A DNA stretch of 64,000 bases from Martelella alba (GTDB taxonomy: Bacteria > Pseudomonadota > Alphaproteobacteria > Rhizobiales > Rhizobiaceae), in contig NZ_VHLG01000001.1 of assembly GCF_006516955.1 (NCBI RefSeq), positions 558,001 to 622,000 of the forward strand, written 5' to 3'. Shown in pieces: positions 1 to 8,558 of the stretch. The notes beneath the pieces were generated by a model, which worked only from the letters and a program-made list of their open reading frames with translations, searched no databases and was not told the DNA's origin. Position 1 is the first letter of the stretch, and each line of letters starts with the position of its first letter. Position numbers and translations under genes: made by a program.

Positions 1-2562
1 CACGGCCAATGCGCGCCGGGAAACGCCCAGTTTGGAAAACAGGTTTTTCAGATGGAATTTGACCGTCGGCTCACCAACATTGAGCCGGCGGGCAATGGCC
101 TTGTTCGGCAGCCCCTCGGCCAGAAGCGACAGGACCTCGACTTCCCGGTGACTGAGCAGTCCTCCGCGCGGCACGCGACGGACTTCGGGGATCACGACAG
201 CCGCCAGATATTGCGCCGTCCTGTGCCCCATCCGGCTCAATCCGACACGGCGAACCATTTTGCGGATGGTCTCGGCAAGCGGCCGCCCCTCGTCACGATA
301 TTGCTGTACCAGACCGGCCGGAAACGCCAGTGCCGCCACCTCTCCCAATGCGGTGATCGCCGCATCGTCATCGCCGGTCCGGGCGTAAAGCTCCGTCAGA
401 AGCAGTTGCGCGCGCATCAGATGTTCGGCCCTTCGCGCAGCGCGCATGTCCGACACCAGCCCTTCCAGCAATATCTGCGCCTCCTCCAGCCGGTCCTGAC
501 GCAGCCGCAGCCGCCCGATAGCAAGGCGTGCGTCCCACCACTCCCGATGGGTCGGCCAGGCAGAGCCGTCCGATATTGCCGGCCAATGCTGGGCCGTGGC
601 CTCCGCAGCATCCAGCATGCCTGCGCGGGTCTGCAACTCACATCTCAAAACGAAAAGCGACTGCCTCAGGCGCGGCAGATCGCGTGCCTGTGCAAGAGCA
701 AGACCGCTGTCAATCACCTCATGGGCAGCAGCTTCGGCCCCTTCGGTGAAACGTGATCTTGCCAGAACCCCATAGGCCTCCACATAGAAATCAACCCAGC
801 CTTCGCCGCGCTCCATGATCGCGAGATCGCGTTGCATCAACTTGCCTGCTTCACTCACATTGCCCTGGCGATAGCGGATTGCGGCCAAAGGCACATCGGC
901 AATCGCCAGCAGATTGGCGTCATTCCAGTACTGCCCGTGGATGATTGCGAAGGCTTTATCGAGATATTCAAGCGCTTTGAGACAATTGTTATCCAGCATG
1001 CTGATAAAGCCCAGATGGATAAACATGAAGGCCTGAGGATAGGTCGACCCCTCCTCCTGATAGAGGGCCAGCCCGCGCTCTGCTGTCTCCCTGGCGGATG
1101 GCAGATCCCCCATACGCGTGTAGCAGGTGGCAAGATGGTTATAGATCCAGCCAAGCCGCCAGGTATTTTCCTTGCGTTCCCCCTTGGCTTCTTCACGCAA
1201 TCGGGCAATACCGGCCATATCCATGGCGCGATCTTCATAGACCTCATTGAGGCTGTCGATGTGGCGTAGCATCCCCACCCAGTTTTCACTGGCAGGAATC
1301 CGTCCTTGCCGCGTGTCATCCAGAAGGGCATTCAGGACATCGCGCGCTTCGGTAATTTTTCCGGTCTTGCCCAGCATCACGGCGCGGCATAGCCGCAATG
1401 AAGGGGTCTTGAGAACGACCTGATGGGGAACCGCACGAATAATACCGCGCAGCACGGTATAGCCGGCTCTCAGGAAAAGCTCGACGCCCCCTGCATGCTC
1501 GATCGTTCTGACCGCCAGTTCATATTCACCGGCAATGGAAGAATGCAGTACAGACTTGGCCAGATTGCCATTTTCCGCGAATAGCCGGGCGGCGTGAATA
1601 TGACGCGCCTTGCGTTTCTCCGCCGTTTCGCCGCCATGTTGAATTTCCAGAGCACGCGCAACAACCGTTGACAGCCGAAACCAGCCGGCATTCTGCTCCT
1701 CCGTCTCAATCAGCGGTGCCAGTTTTTCGATCTTTCGCAAAGTCGCGTAATCATAGGGCAGTTCAGCCAGGGCAGACGCGATCTTCAGGGTAAAATTCTC
1801 GATCCCTTCAACGGCGCTGAGAACCCGGCTCTCCACCTCATCGAGAGAGGGAAACACCTCCTCATGCAGAAATTCACGATAGACGCGAGATTCCCCCTCA
1901 ATCAAAGCAGAGCGCTCAAGCCCACGCACGCCACGCTCCAATTCGCTGAGGGCCAGACGGTTCAGCGCCGGCCAGCCCCCCAGTGTCTCGCCGATCCTGT
2001 CCAGCTCGGACGCCGTCAGCCACGCGCCAAGCAACTGCCGCCTCTCGCTTCGGGAAAACTGCAGATGCTGCGCCCCCAGTTCGCTCAAAAGCCCGCGCAT
2101 GCGCAGGCGCGACAGGGGAAGATCGGGTAACCGCCGACCGGCTATGGTAATCCTGATATGATCCGGCAGCTGATCGAAGAGCCAGGCCAGCACTGCGGGC
2201 GTTTCCACCTTCTCAGCATTATCAAAATAGATCTCGACCACTTGCTTCGAGACCGCCGTGGAGGCAAGTGCTTCACCTGCGCCTTTCACCGTATGGCGGA
2301 GAAAGGCATCAATCCGTTGTCTGATGTCCTCAGCCTGATCATCGCGCCTCAAGGCAAGCCAGAGAGCCTCGCGCCCGCGCCGCCCGGCGGTGCGAAACAG
2401 TTTGGCCATAAGCTCGGTCTTGCCGTAACCGGCCGGCGCCTGAATAAGAACGATCTGCCCCTCAAGACCGGAAGCAAGCCGCTGCTCAATTTCCGGTCTG
2501 GCAAGCAATTTCAAGGCATTACGCGGTGGCAATGACAGACTGTCTGAGAATTCGTCCTTCAA
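1..2562 (-). CDS. MalT-like LuxR-family transcriptional regulator (partial, C-terminus off window)
   Basis: Read leftwards, one frame stays open for about 850 codons and leaves the window before its stop. Near the N-terminus is a P-loop, APAGYGKTEL (Lys about residue 48), typical of STAND-type NTPases. A long helical, TPR-like middle follows. The last visible residues form a LuxR-type helix-turn-helix (LLSHREVEVLSLLAEG, then NKAIARRL). This is the MalT/LAL architecture, in which nucleotide and inducer binding drive activation of a catabolic operon. It is the last gene of the leftward amide cluster, so that cluster is a plausible target (inference). The start is uncertain: no ATG lies upstream of the P-loop in this frame, and TTG at 2562 was chosen because a stop lies a few codons further out. 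Confidence 0.85.
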   Translation of the reverse strand, partial: MKDEFSDSLSLPPRNALKLLARPEIEQRLASGLEGQIVLIQAPAGYGKTELMAKLFRTAGRRGREALWLALRRDDQAEDIRQRIDAFLRHTVKGAGEALASTAVSKQVVEIYFDNAEKVETPAVLAWLFDQLPDHIRITIAGRRLPDLPLSRLRMRGLLSELGAQHLQFSRSERRQLLGAWLTASELDRIGETLGGWPALNRLALSELERGVRGLERSALIEGESRVYREFLHEEVFPSLDEVESRVLSAVEGIENFTLKIASALAELPYDYATLRKIEKLAPLIETEEQNAGWFRLSTVVARALEIQHGGETAEKRKARHIHAARLFAENGNLAKSVLHSSIAGEYELAVRTIEHAGGVELFLRAGYTVLRGIIRAVPHQVVLKTPSLRLCRAVMLGKTGKITEARDVLNALLDDTRQGRIPASENWVGMLRHIDSLNEVYEDRAMDMAGIARLREEAKGERKENTWRLGWIYNHLATCYTRMGDLPSARETAERGLALYQEEGSTYPQAFMFIHLGFISMLDNNCLKALEYLDKAFAIIHGQYWNDANLLAIADVPLAAIRYRQGNVSEAGKLMQRDLAIMERGEGWVDFYVEAYGVLARSRFTEGAEAAAHEVIDSGLALAQARDLPRLRQSLFVLRCELQTRAGMLDAAEATAQHWPAISDGSAWPTHREWWDARLAIGRLRLRQDRLEEAQILLEGLVSDMRAARRAEHLMRAQLLLTELYARTGDDDAAITALGEVAALAFPAGLVQQYRDEGRPLAETIRKMVRRVGLSRMGHRTAQYLAAVVIPEVRRVPRGGLLSHREVEVLSLLAEGLPNKAIARRLNVGEPTVKFHLKNLFSKLGVSRRALAV

Positions 2563-2694
2563 GATCGTATCAGTCGTTGCCCTGTCGTTTCATCATATTG
2601 CAACAGGCTCTGATGTTTCCTCTGCTTTGGCAAGAGCAATCTCGCAATTGGCAACCCGCCTCGGCATGCGAGCTTCCCGCCTCCCAGAATACAA

Positions 2695-3735
2695 CTAGAA
2701 CCGGTCGATGACGCTGATGCCGATATCCTGCGATTTATCCATCGCGGTGAGAAGCGGCACGGCTTCATCAAGCGAGATATGCCGGCCGATCAGCTTTTGC
2801 GGCTGCACCTTGCCGGTCGCAATCATGTCCAGCATGGCATCGTAGCGCCAGGCCTGCATGCCATGACTGCCATAGATCTCCAGCTCGTGTCCGATGACCT
2901 GCGCCATTGGAATTTTCGGCGTAGACTGCGCGCCAAGCATCAGCCCGACCTGCACATGCCGGCCCCGGCGCCGCAAATTCTGGATCGAATTGAAGCAGGT
3001 CGCCGGGCTCCCAAGCGCATCGATGGAAACATGGGCCCCGCCGCGCGTGATGTCGCGGATCGCTTCGACCGTATCAGCGACCTTCAGCGAATTCACACCT
3101 GCAACCGCGCCGCATTCCTTTGCAAAGGCCAGTTTCTCGTCGGAAATATCGACCGCGACAACATTTGCCCCCAGCGCCGTCGCGATCATGATTGCCGACA
3201 GGCCGACACCGCCGCAGCCATGAACAGCAACCCATTCTCCGGGCCGGGTTTTTGCCTGATCAACGACGGCCCGGAACGAGGTTGCAAACCTGCATCCAAG
3301 ACTTGCGCCGGTGACATCATCAACCGCGTCAGGAAGCTTCACCAGATTCGTCTCGGCAAAATCGATCGCGACATATTCGGCAAAGGAGCCCCAATGCGTA
3401 AAACCGGGCTGGAACTGGTTGGGGCAGACCTGCTGGTTCCCGGAATGACATTCAGCGCAATGCCCACAACCGGAAACGAAAGGCACCGTGACGCGGTCAC
3501 CGGCTTTGAAGCTCTGGATCCGGCTTCCTGTCGCAACCACTTCGCCAACAAATTCATGGCCAGGGACATGGGGCAGCCGGATATCCGGGTCATGCCCCAT
3601 CCATCCGTGCCAGTCGCTGCGACACAAGCCCGTCGCGCTCACCTTGATAACGACACCGTCATTGCTGGGCGATGGATCCGGCACATCAACAATCTCTGGC
3701 GCTTTTTCGAAAAGCTCAAAAAGCATCGCTTTCAT
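2695..3735 (-). CDS. zinc-dependent alcohol dehydrogenase (MDR superfamily)
   Basis: A 346-residue medium-chain dehydrogenase/reductase. The catalytic-zinc residues are visible as Cys in GLCRSDWHG and His-Glu in PGHEFVGEV. The four structural-zinc cysteines are in [18 protein letters not shown] Rossmann motif GCGGVGLSA begins the NAD(P)-binding half, followed by VDIS, whose Asp suggests NAD preference. The family oxidises alcohols or reduces aldehydes; the substrate cannot be read from sequence. ATG at 3735 was preferred over TTG at 3741 because GGGGAG sits six bases before the ATG. It is co-directional with, and downstream of, the amidase genes, so it may act on the alcohol or aldehyde moiety of the same substrate (inference). 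Confidence 0.9.
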   Translation of the reverse strand: MKAMLFELFEKAPEIVDVPDPSPSNDGVVIKVSATGLCRSDWHGWMGHDPDIRLPHVPGHEFVGEVVATGSRIQSFKAGDRVTVPFVSGCGHCAECHSGNQQVCPNQFQPGFTHWGSFAEYVAIDFAETNLVKLPDAVDDVTGASLGCRFATSFRAVVDQAKTRPGEWVAVHGCGGVGLSAIMIATALGANVVAVDISDEKLAFAKECGAVAGVNSLKVADTVEAIRDITRGGAHVSIDALGSPATCFNSIQNLRRRGRHVQVGLMLGAQSTPKIPMAQVIGHELEIYGSHGMQAWRYDAMLDMIATGKVQPQKLIGRHISLDEAVPLLTAMDKSQDIGISVIDRF

Positions 3736-3859
3736 TTTCAACTCCCCACCAATCTGACCTGCTCCAGAGGCGTCCGATTGTTTCTGAATGCCAGACAGAT
3801 ATTCGCGATAGTTCTGTCCCGCCTATAGCCCGTTCCACAGAGTCGCGTAAGGTTCAATG

Positions 3860-4297
3860 TCATATCGCGCTTACAACAGCCACGGCGATGATGATATAGC
3901 GGCCGACCTTGGCAAGCGTGACAAGGAGCGTGAAGGTCGCAAGCGGCTCGCGCAGCACACCGGCCACCACGGTTATCGGATCGCCGATGACCGGTGCCCA
4001 GCTCAAAAGCAGTGACCATTTGCCATAGCGCTGATACCAGTTCTGCGCCCGCGCCAGAGCCGCCGGACTGACAGGAAACCAGCGCCGGTCGCGAAACCGC
4101 TCGATCCCGCGACCAAGGCACCAATTTATCAAAGACCCGATTATGTTGCCGATGCTTGCCGTCAGAACAAGCGCCCAGACCGGGAACTTGCCTGTGATAA
4201 TGAGACCCGCAAGCGCGGCTTCTGATTGCATGGGCAGGATGGTGGCCGCGATCAGCGCGGTCAGAAACAGGCCGGCATAGGCTGCAAGCGCACTCAT
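3860..4297 (-). CDS. YqaA/DedA-like small membrane protein
   Basis: A 145-residue protein with about four hydrophobic segments. Conserved DedA/YqaA-type features are visible: an N-terminal re-entrant-like stretch (ALIAATILPMQSEAALAG), a glycine-rich second segment (ASIGNIIGSLINWCLGRG), and WAPVIGDPITVVAGVLR in the middle. The family sits in the inner membrane and is linked to lipid or proton transport, but this subgroup has no firm assignment. Its start ATG overlaps by four bases (ATGA) the stop of a decayed transporter frame, which suggests it was once translationally coupled to that gene. A role in the neighbouring amide pathway is not evident. Confidence 0.8.
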   Translation of the reverse strand: MSALAAYAGLFLTALIAATILPMQSEAALAGLIITGKFPVWALVLTASIGNIIGSLINWCLGRGIERFRDRRWFPVSPAALARAQNWYQRYGKWSLLLSWAPVIGDPITVVAGVLREPLATFTLLVTLAKVGRYIIIAVAVVSAI

Positions 4298-4497
4298 TGG
4301 ATGCCAGGCTTTTCCGATTGATGGCTCAGGCTGCCCGACAGAACAGCACCGCTAAGGCTGCAGTCGTCGACCGAATGAGGTTCAGCTAGGTTCTCGTTCA
4401 TTGCCGGATCATCCTTCTTCCGGATGAAGAAGGCAAGCATCGCAACCGGCAGTCCCCGGCAAGCTGACACGCCGCAAGCGCGAACATGGGCTCCGGA
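4294..4497 (-). pseudogene. probable C-terminal remnant of a membrane transporter
   Basis: The gap between the RidA-like gene and the yqaA-like gene still reads as the end of a permease. One frame gives LPEPMFALAACQLAG from about 4497. After a shift near 4455 a second frame continues GLPVAMLAFFIRKKDD and ends at TGA 4294-4296. Together they look like a last transmembrane helix plus a charged tail, as in MFS permeases. The stop overlaps the next start by four bases, the spacing of an intact operon. The rest of the gene would lie under the RidA-like gene, so most of it has been lost. The family assignment is a guess; a 48-codon small gene starting at 4440 is the alternative. Confidence 0.35.
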
Positions 4498-4500
4498 AGG

Positions 4501-4887
4501 TCAGCTTGGCCGCCGCGCGACAAAATCGATCTCGATCAGCGCGTCATAGGCAAGCCCCGTCACACCGACACAGGTTCGCGCCGGAAGGCGATCTTGCGGG
4601 AAGTAGCGTCGATAGGCAGCATTCATGGCGGCATAGTCCTCCTTGAAACGTGTGAGATAGACCCGCGCCATGACGACATGTTCCAGGCCGAGCCCCAGCC
4701 CTTTCAGAACGGTCTGAAGATTGGCCATGACATTGTCTGTCTGGGCTTCGATCCCGTCCGGCAGACGGCCCGGCATTTCTGGCGTATCCGGCATCTGGCC
4801 GGTAACGAAGACAAATCCATCACTCTCAACGGCATGACTGAAGGGAGCAACCGGCCGCGGGCCACCCTTGATCATATGAAACTGCAT
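4501..4887 (-). CDS. RidA-family protein (YjgF/YER057c/UK114)
   Basis: 128 residues, the usual length of this trimeric cytosolic family. Family features are visible: AVESDGFVFVTGQMP near the N-terminus, QTDNVMANLQTVLKGLG in the central helix, and RTCVGVTGLAYDALIEIDFVA at the C-terminus. The conserved substrate-anchoring Arg is in PARTCVG. Rid proteins hydrolyse reactive imines/enamines, and several catabolic paralogues serve specific pathways. AAGGA lies eight bases before the ATG, and the gene starts only three bases beyond the stop of the AraC-amidase fusion, so the two are one transcript. A role in releasing ammonia from an imine intermediate of the amide pathway is plausible (inference). 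Confidence 0.9.
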   Translation of the reverse strand: MQFHMIKGGPRPVAPFSHAVESDGFVFVTGQMPDTPEMPGRLPDGIEAQTDNVMANLQTVLKGLGLGLEHVVMARVYLTRFKEDYAAMNAAYRRYFPQDRLPARTCVGVTGLAYDALIEIDFVARRPS

Positions 4888-4890
4888 CGC

Positions 4891-7197
4891 CTATTCCTTC
4901 CCGCTGTCGAACATCGCCTTGCGAATGATCGCATGAATGCCCCAATTGCCATCGACGACCTGTGTGACACCGAAATCCACCGCTGCTGACATGACCGCGA
5001 TCGCCTCGTCCTCGCTGAGACCGTGGCGCCCCATCAGGAAACGCCGCGCCTTGCGAAAGGCATCCTTCATGGCAAGATCGAGCGAGGATTTGGCATAGAC
5101 CTCACCCTGCCCCTTTGCGCCGAACTCGGCCAGATAGTCCGGGTGGCTGAAGCCGGTAAGCACCCATTCATCGGGCGTCTCGATCAGCGGATAGGTCAGA
5201 TCGTTGAAACGAGAATCGTTCTTGTGCAGGGTGATGCGCACCCTTCCCGTCATCGAACATTCGATAGCCGTTCCCGAAAGCTCGCCGTCGCCCTGTGCTG
5301 CATGCGGATCGCCGATCGACACCAGCCCCCCGGCAACGGAGACCGGCAGAAACACGCTCGCGCCCTTGCCGAGCCGCCAGTTATCCAGATTGCCGCCGAA
5401 ATAGGCTGGCGGCACAGAATCGATGAACTCGCCCTCGCGCGGCGCCAGCGCAATCACGCCGAAATGTGGTCGCAGCGGAATACGGGTCCGTCGCGCAGCA
5501 AGGTCGCAGATCTCGACTGATGCGCGGTCGACCGGCACACCCGGATAATCATATGTGCGGTGGACAACGCCGAACGGATCGGTTTGAGGCGTCCAGCGAT
5601 AGGAAAACAACGCCTCGGCAAAGCCCTCATCAGGGAAGATCTCATAAATGGTGACGTTTTCGCGCTGCTTGGGTTCCTTGACCAGCTCCGAATAGTGATA
5701 ACCCCACCAGGCAGAAACATTGCTGCCGAAACAGCGGCCCATACCGGCCGGACTGAGGCTTTGACGCGGCACCATATCCTCGATATGGACCTCGATCACA
5801 TCGCCCGGCCTCGCGTCGCGCACATAGATCGGCCCGGTGCAGATATGAACACCGAATCCCTCACCGGAGCCACGGCCGAAAACCGAAGCATCGACAGGCC
5901 CGGCACCGCGCCGGTCGACTGCCTTTCGCTCATGTGTCCAGTGAAAAACATCTTCCGCAGCGCTGTCTCCGGCAATCATAAGATCCGGCGCGTCGGAAGC
6001 ATGCTGCGAGAGCGTCTCGATCTCAACCGTATCGCCCGAATTGATTTCAAGCACCGGGCTCAGCGACCGGCTGAAATAGCCCCAGTGAACCCGCGACGCA
6101 TTGACGGCCAGATGGTGATGCCGGCCGCAATCCGCAGTCTCATTGGTCGCGGCCTCGTTGACGATTGCAGCCTGAGTTGCAGGTTTTGACGCTTGCTTCT
6201 TGCCCGCCAGCGCCTTCACCGGCCAGCCGCGTTGCTCAATACTGGCACCGTCCGCAAAACGATCGAGATATTGCGACCGAAAGGCGCCAGGTGGCAAACC
6301 GAAACGTTCCTTGAACATGCGGCTGAAATTGGCGGCGTCACCAAAACCGCAATTATAGGCGACCTCGGCCACCGGCAGACGCAGATCACCCGGCGTCACC
6401 AGAGCCGCGCGGGCGCGCTGCAGCCGCCTTTCTTTCAGATAATGCGCAAAACTCTCACCGTTCTGCTCAAACAGTTTCTGCAGATAGCGCTCGGAAATTC
6501 CCTCCGCACGGGCAACCTTGGCGGCGGTCAGTTCCGCATCATGAATACGCTTTTCGATGCTGAGCGTAACCCGGTTGAAAAGCGCCGCCAGGCTGGGCGT
6601 TGCCGGCTTGTCGGCAGCCTCCGCCTCCACCACCATGCTCACAAAGAGATCGGCGACAAACTGTTCGACTGATTGCCATTCGGCATTGGAAAGGCGCTCC
6701 ATTTCAGCAACGGCACTTTCCATCGCGCGGATGAAGACCGCCGCCAGCCCGGTGCAGTCGAAACAGCGCGGATCCGAAAACGGGACCCAGGCGGCACCGC
6801 GCCGCTGCAAGACGGCATCCGAAATAGCAAAGACGGCCATACGAACATTGGTGTAAACCCGGGCCTCCCAGGGGCGATCCATCTGCAGCACGACGAGCTG
6901 GCCGGCACCGACCTCACGTGTCAGACCGTCGCTCACAACCTCGAAGCTCTCATCGAGCGGGATGATGCCCATCAACATGCGGCTGCGCTTGGGAATGCAT
7001 GACAGGATCTGTGAGCCAGCCACCAGGCGGCCGACGATAACGCCATCACCATCGCCACGCAGCACGGCATTGGAATAGCTGTCCTGGGCACCATCGAGAC
7101 GAACCGAATGCAGATTGAATTCCGCCAGCAACGCGCGCCACGCTTCGCTGCGAACATCCTGCGGATATGACTCGGCTATGAATTGCCTGACATTCAT
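4891..7197 (-). CDS. AraC-family regulator fused to acetamidase/formamidase
   Basis: A 768-residue two-part protein. Residues about 1-210 resemble the AraC cupin-like ligand-binding domain. Residues about 214-310 are an AraC HTH pair ending in VAEVAYNCGFGDAANFSRMF and FGLPPGAFRSQY. An Ala/Lys-rich linker (about 320-355) leads into a complete FmdA/AmdA amidase (about 360-765) with HWTHERKAVDRRGAG, GFGVHICTGPI and the family motif IGDPHAAQGDGELSG. FmdA/AmdA enzymes hydrolyse short amides to ammonia and an acid. The start at 7197 was chosen because AAAGGA lies five bases upstream; longer starts at 7296 or 7335 would overlap the previous gene and lack a good ribosome site. The amidase half closely resembles the upstream stand-alone amidase, so duplication followed by fusion is likely (inference). 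Confidence 0.88.
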   Translation of the reverse strand: MNVRQFIAESYPQDVRSEAWRALLAEFNLHSVRLDGAQDSYSNAVLRGDGDGVIVGRLVAGSQILSCIPKRSRMLMGIIPLDESFEVVSDGLTREVGAGQLVVLQMDRPWEARVYTNVRMAVFAISDAVLQRRGAAWVPFSDPRCFDCTGLAAVFIRAMESAVAEMERLSNAEWQSVEQFVADLFVSMVVEAEAADKPATPSLAALFNRVTLSIEKRIHDAELTAAKVARAEGISERYLQKLFEQNGESFAHYLKERRLQRARAALVTPGDLRLPVAEVAYNCGFGDAANFSRMFKERFGLPPGAFRSQYLDRFADGASIEQRGWPVKALAGKKQASKPATQAAIVNEAATNETADCGRHHHLAVNASRVHWGYFSRSLSPVLEINSGDTVEIETLSQHASDAPDLMIAGDSAAEDVFHWTHERKAVDRRGAGPVDASVFGRGSGEGFGVHICTGPIYVRDARPGDVIEVHIEDMVPRQSLSPAGMGRCFGSNVSAWWGYHYSELVKEPKQRENVTIYEIFPDEGFAEALFSYRWTPQTDPFGVVHRTYDYPGVPVDRASVEICDLAARRTRIPLRPHFGVIALAPREGEFIDSVPPAYFGGNLDNWRLGKGASVFLPVSVAGGLVSIGDPHAAQGDGELSGTAIECSMTGRVRITLHKNDSRFNDLTYPLIETPDEWVLTGFSHPDYLAEFGAKGQGEVYAKSSLDLAMKDAFRKARRFLMGRHGLSEDEAIAVMSAAVDFGVTQVVDGNWGIHAIIRKAMFDSGKE

Positions 7198-7286
7198 CCT
7201 TTCATCCGTGCTGTTGGTGATCGACGCCTCACAAGCGTCGATCGGATCATACTGCACGGGCGAAGAGTGAAAAGCCAGTCCCGGTC

Positions 7287-8528
7287 TCAAGAGCATGGAA
7301 AAAGGCTCTTTCGGATCGATCCGGTCACGCCCCAATTGGCGTCAACCACCTGGGTTACCGAAAAGTCAGCGGCGATCGACATCAGCGAAATCGCCTCGTC
7401 CTCGCTCAGATCATGCACCGTCATCAAGAACCGGCGCAATTTCCTGAAGGCATCGCGCATCGCATTGTCGAGGCTCGAGCTGGTCAGGATCTCATATTGG
7501 TGATTGGCGCCAAGTTCAGCGAGATAATTGGTAACGCTGAAGCCGAATACCGCCCAGACATCGTTATTTTCCAGCAGCGGATGGGTGAGCCCTTCCATGA
7601 TGGTGCCGGCAAGATCGCTTTTCTTGTGCAGGATGAATTCGAATTTCCCGGTCATGGAAATCTCGACGGCCGTGCCGGAAAGCTCGCTGTCACCCTGGGT
7701 CGCATGGGCATCCCCGACCGAGAACAATGCACCATCGACCGAGACCGGATAAAACATCCTGACGCCCTTGGTGATGCGCCAGTCATCCATGTTGCCGCCG
7801 GTATAGCTTGGCGGAATGGTGCTGACGAAATCCGCCTCGGCCGGTGCCAGTCCCATCGTTCCAAAATGCAGCCGGGCAGGCACCGAAATGCCCTTCAGGA
7901 CATCTTCCTTCTTCGTGATCGTCGCATGGTCGACATGGACACCGGGATAATCGATCACGGGGTGAACAATGCCATCGGGATCTGTCTGCGGTGTCCAGAC
8001 ATAGGAGTATACGGCCGAAACATGCGCCGGTTCGGCCATGTTCAGCTCATAGATCGTCACGACTTCGCGCGGCTTCGGCTCCTCGATAAGATCCTGATAT
8101 TGATAGCCCCAGTTGGCAGAAGGGTTGGAACCGAAGAAACGCCCTGCAAATTCCGGATTGGCGCTCGGCCGCGGATAGATGTCGAGAATGCGCACTTCGA
8201 GCACGTCGCCGGGTTCGGCACCATCAATGGCGATCGGTCCGGTGAGAAGATGAACCCCCAGCCCCTCGCCCGGCCCGTGCTCAAAAGGACCGCTCTCGGG
8301 ACCGGCACCGCGCCTGGAAACAGCCTTTTCCGTACTGGTCCAGTGATAGATCGCCTCAGCTTCAGCATCGCCCCTGATCATGCGGTCATAATCATCATTG
8401 GCGTGATGGGTGATCGTGTCGATCGTTGCGGTGTCTCCGGATTCTATGGTCAGGACCGGCGCAATTCGTTTGCTGAAATAGCCCCAATGCACCGTTTCGG
8501 GCGTGGCCGGCAATTTATGATGCGTCAT
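7287..8528 (-). CDS. acetamidase/formamidase family protein
   Basis: A 413-residue stand-alone FmdA/AmdA-type amidase. It shares with the fused copy downstream the segments HWGYFSKRIAPVL, HWTSTEKAVSRRGAG, GVHLLTGPIAID and VGDAHATQGDSELSG, and a similar C-terminus (VTQVVDANWG). The conserved acidic/His residues of the GDAHATQGD motif are intact, so it should be active on a small amide such as formamide or acetamide, though the natural substrate is not readable. The start at 8528 was chosen over 8540 because GGAGAG lies six bases before it. It directly follows the fused ABC permease-ATPase gene, which suggests the importer supplies its substrate. Confidence 0.92.
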   Translation of the reverse strand: MTHHKLPATPETVHWGYFSKRIAPVLTIESGDTATIDTITHHANDDYDRMIRGDAEAEAIYHWTSTEKAVSRRGAGPESGPFEHGPGEGLGVHLLTGPIAIDGAEPGDVLEVRILDIYPRPSANPEFAGRFFGSNPSANWGYQYQDLIEEPKPREVVTIYELNMAEPAHVSAVYSYVWTPQTDPDGIVHPVIDYPGVHVDHATITKKEDVLKGISVPARLHFGTMGLAPAEADFVSTIPPSYTGGNMDDWRITKGVRMFYPVSVDGALFSVGDAHATQGDSELSGTAVEISMTGKFEFILHKKSDLAGTIMEGLTHPLLENNDVWAVFGFSVTNYLAELGANHQYEILTSSSLDNAMRDAFRKLRRFLMTVHDLSEDEAISLMSIAADFSVTQVVDANWGVTGSIRKSLFPCS

Positions 8529-8558
8529 TCTTCTCTCCATTCATGATATTCGTGCCGC

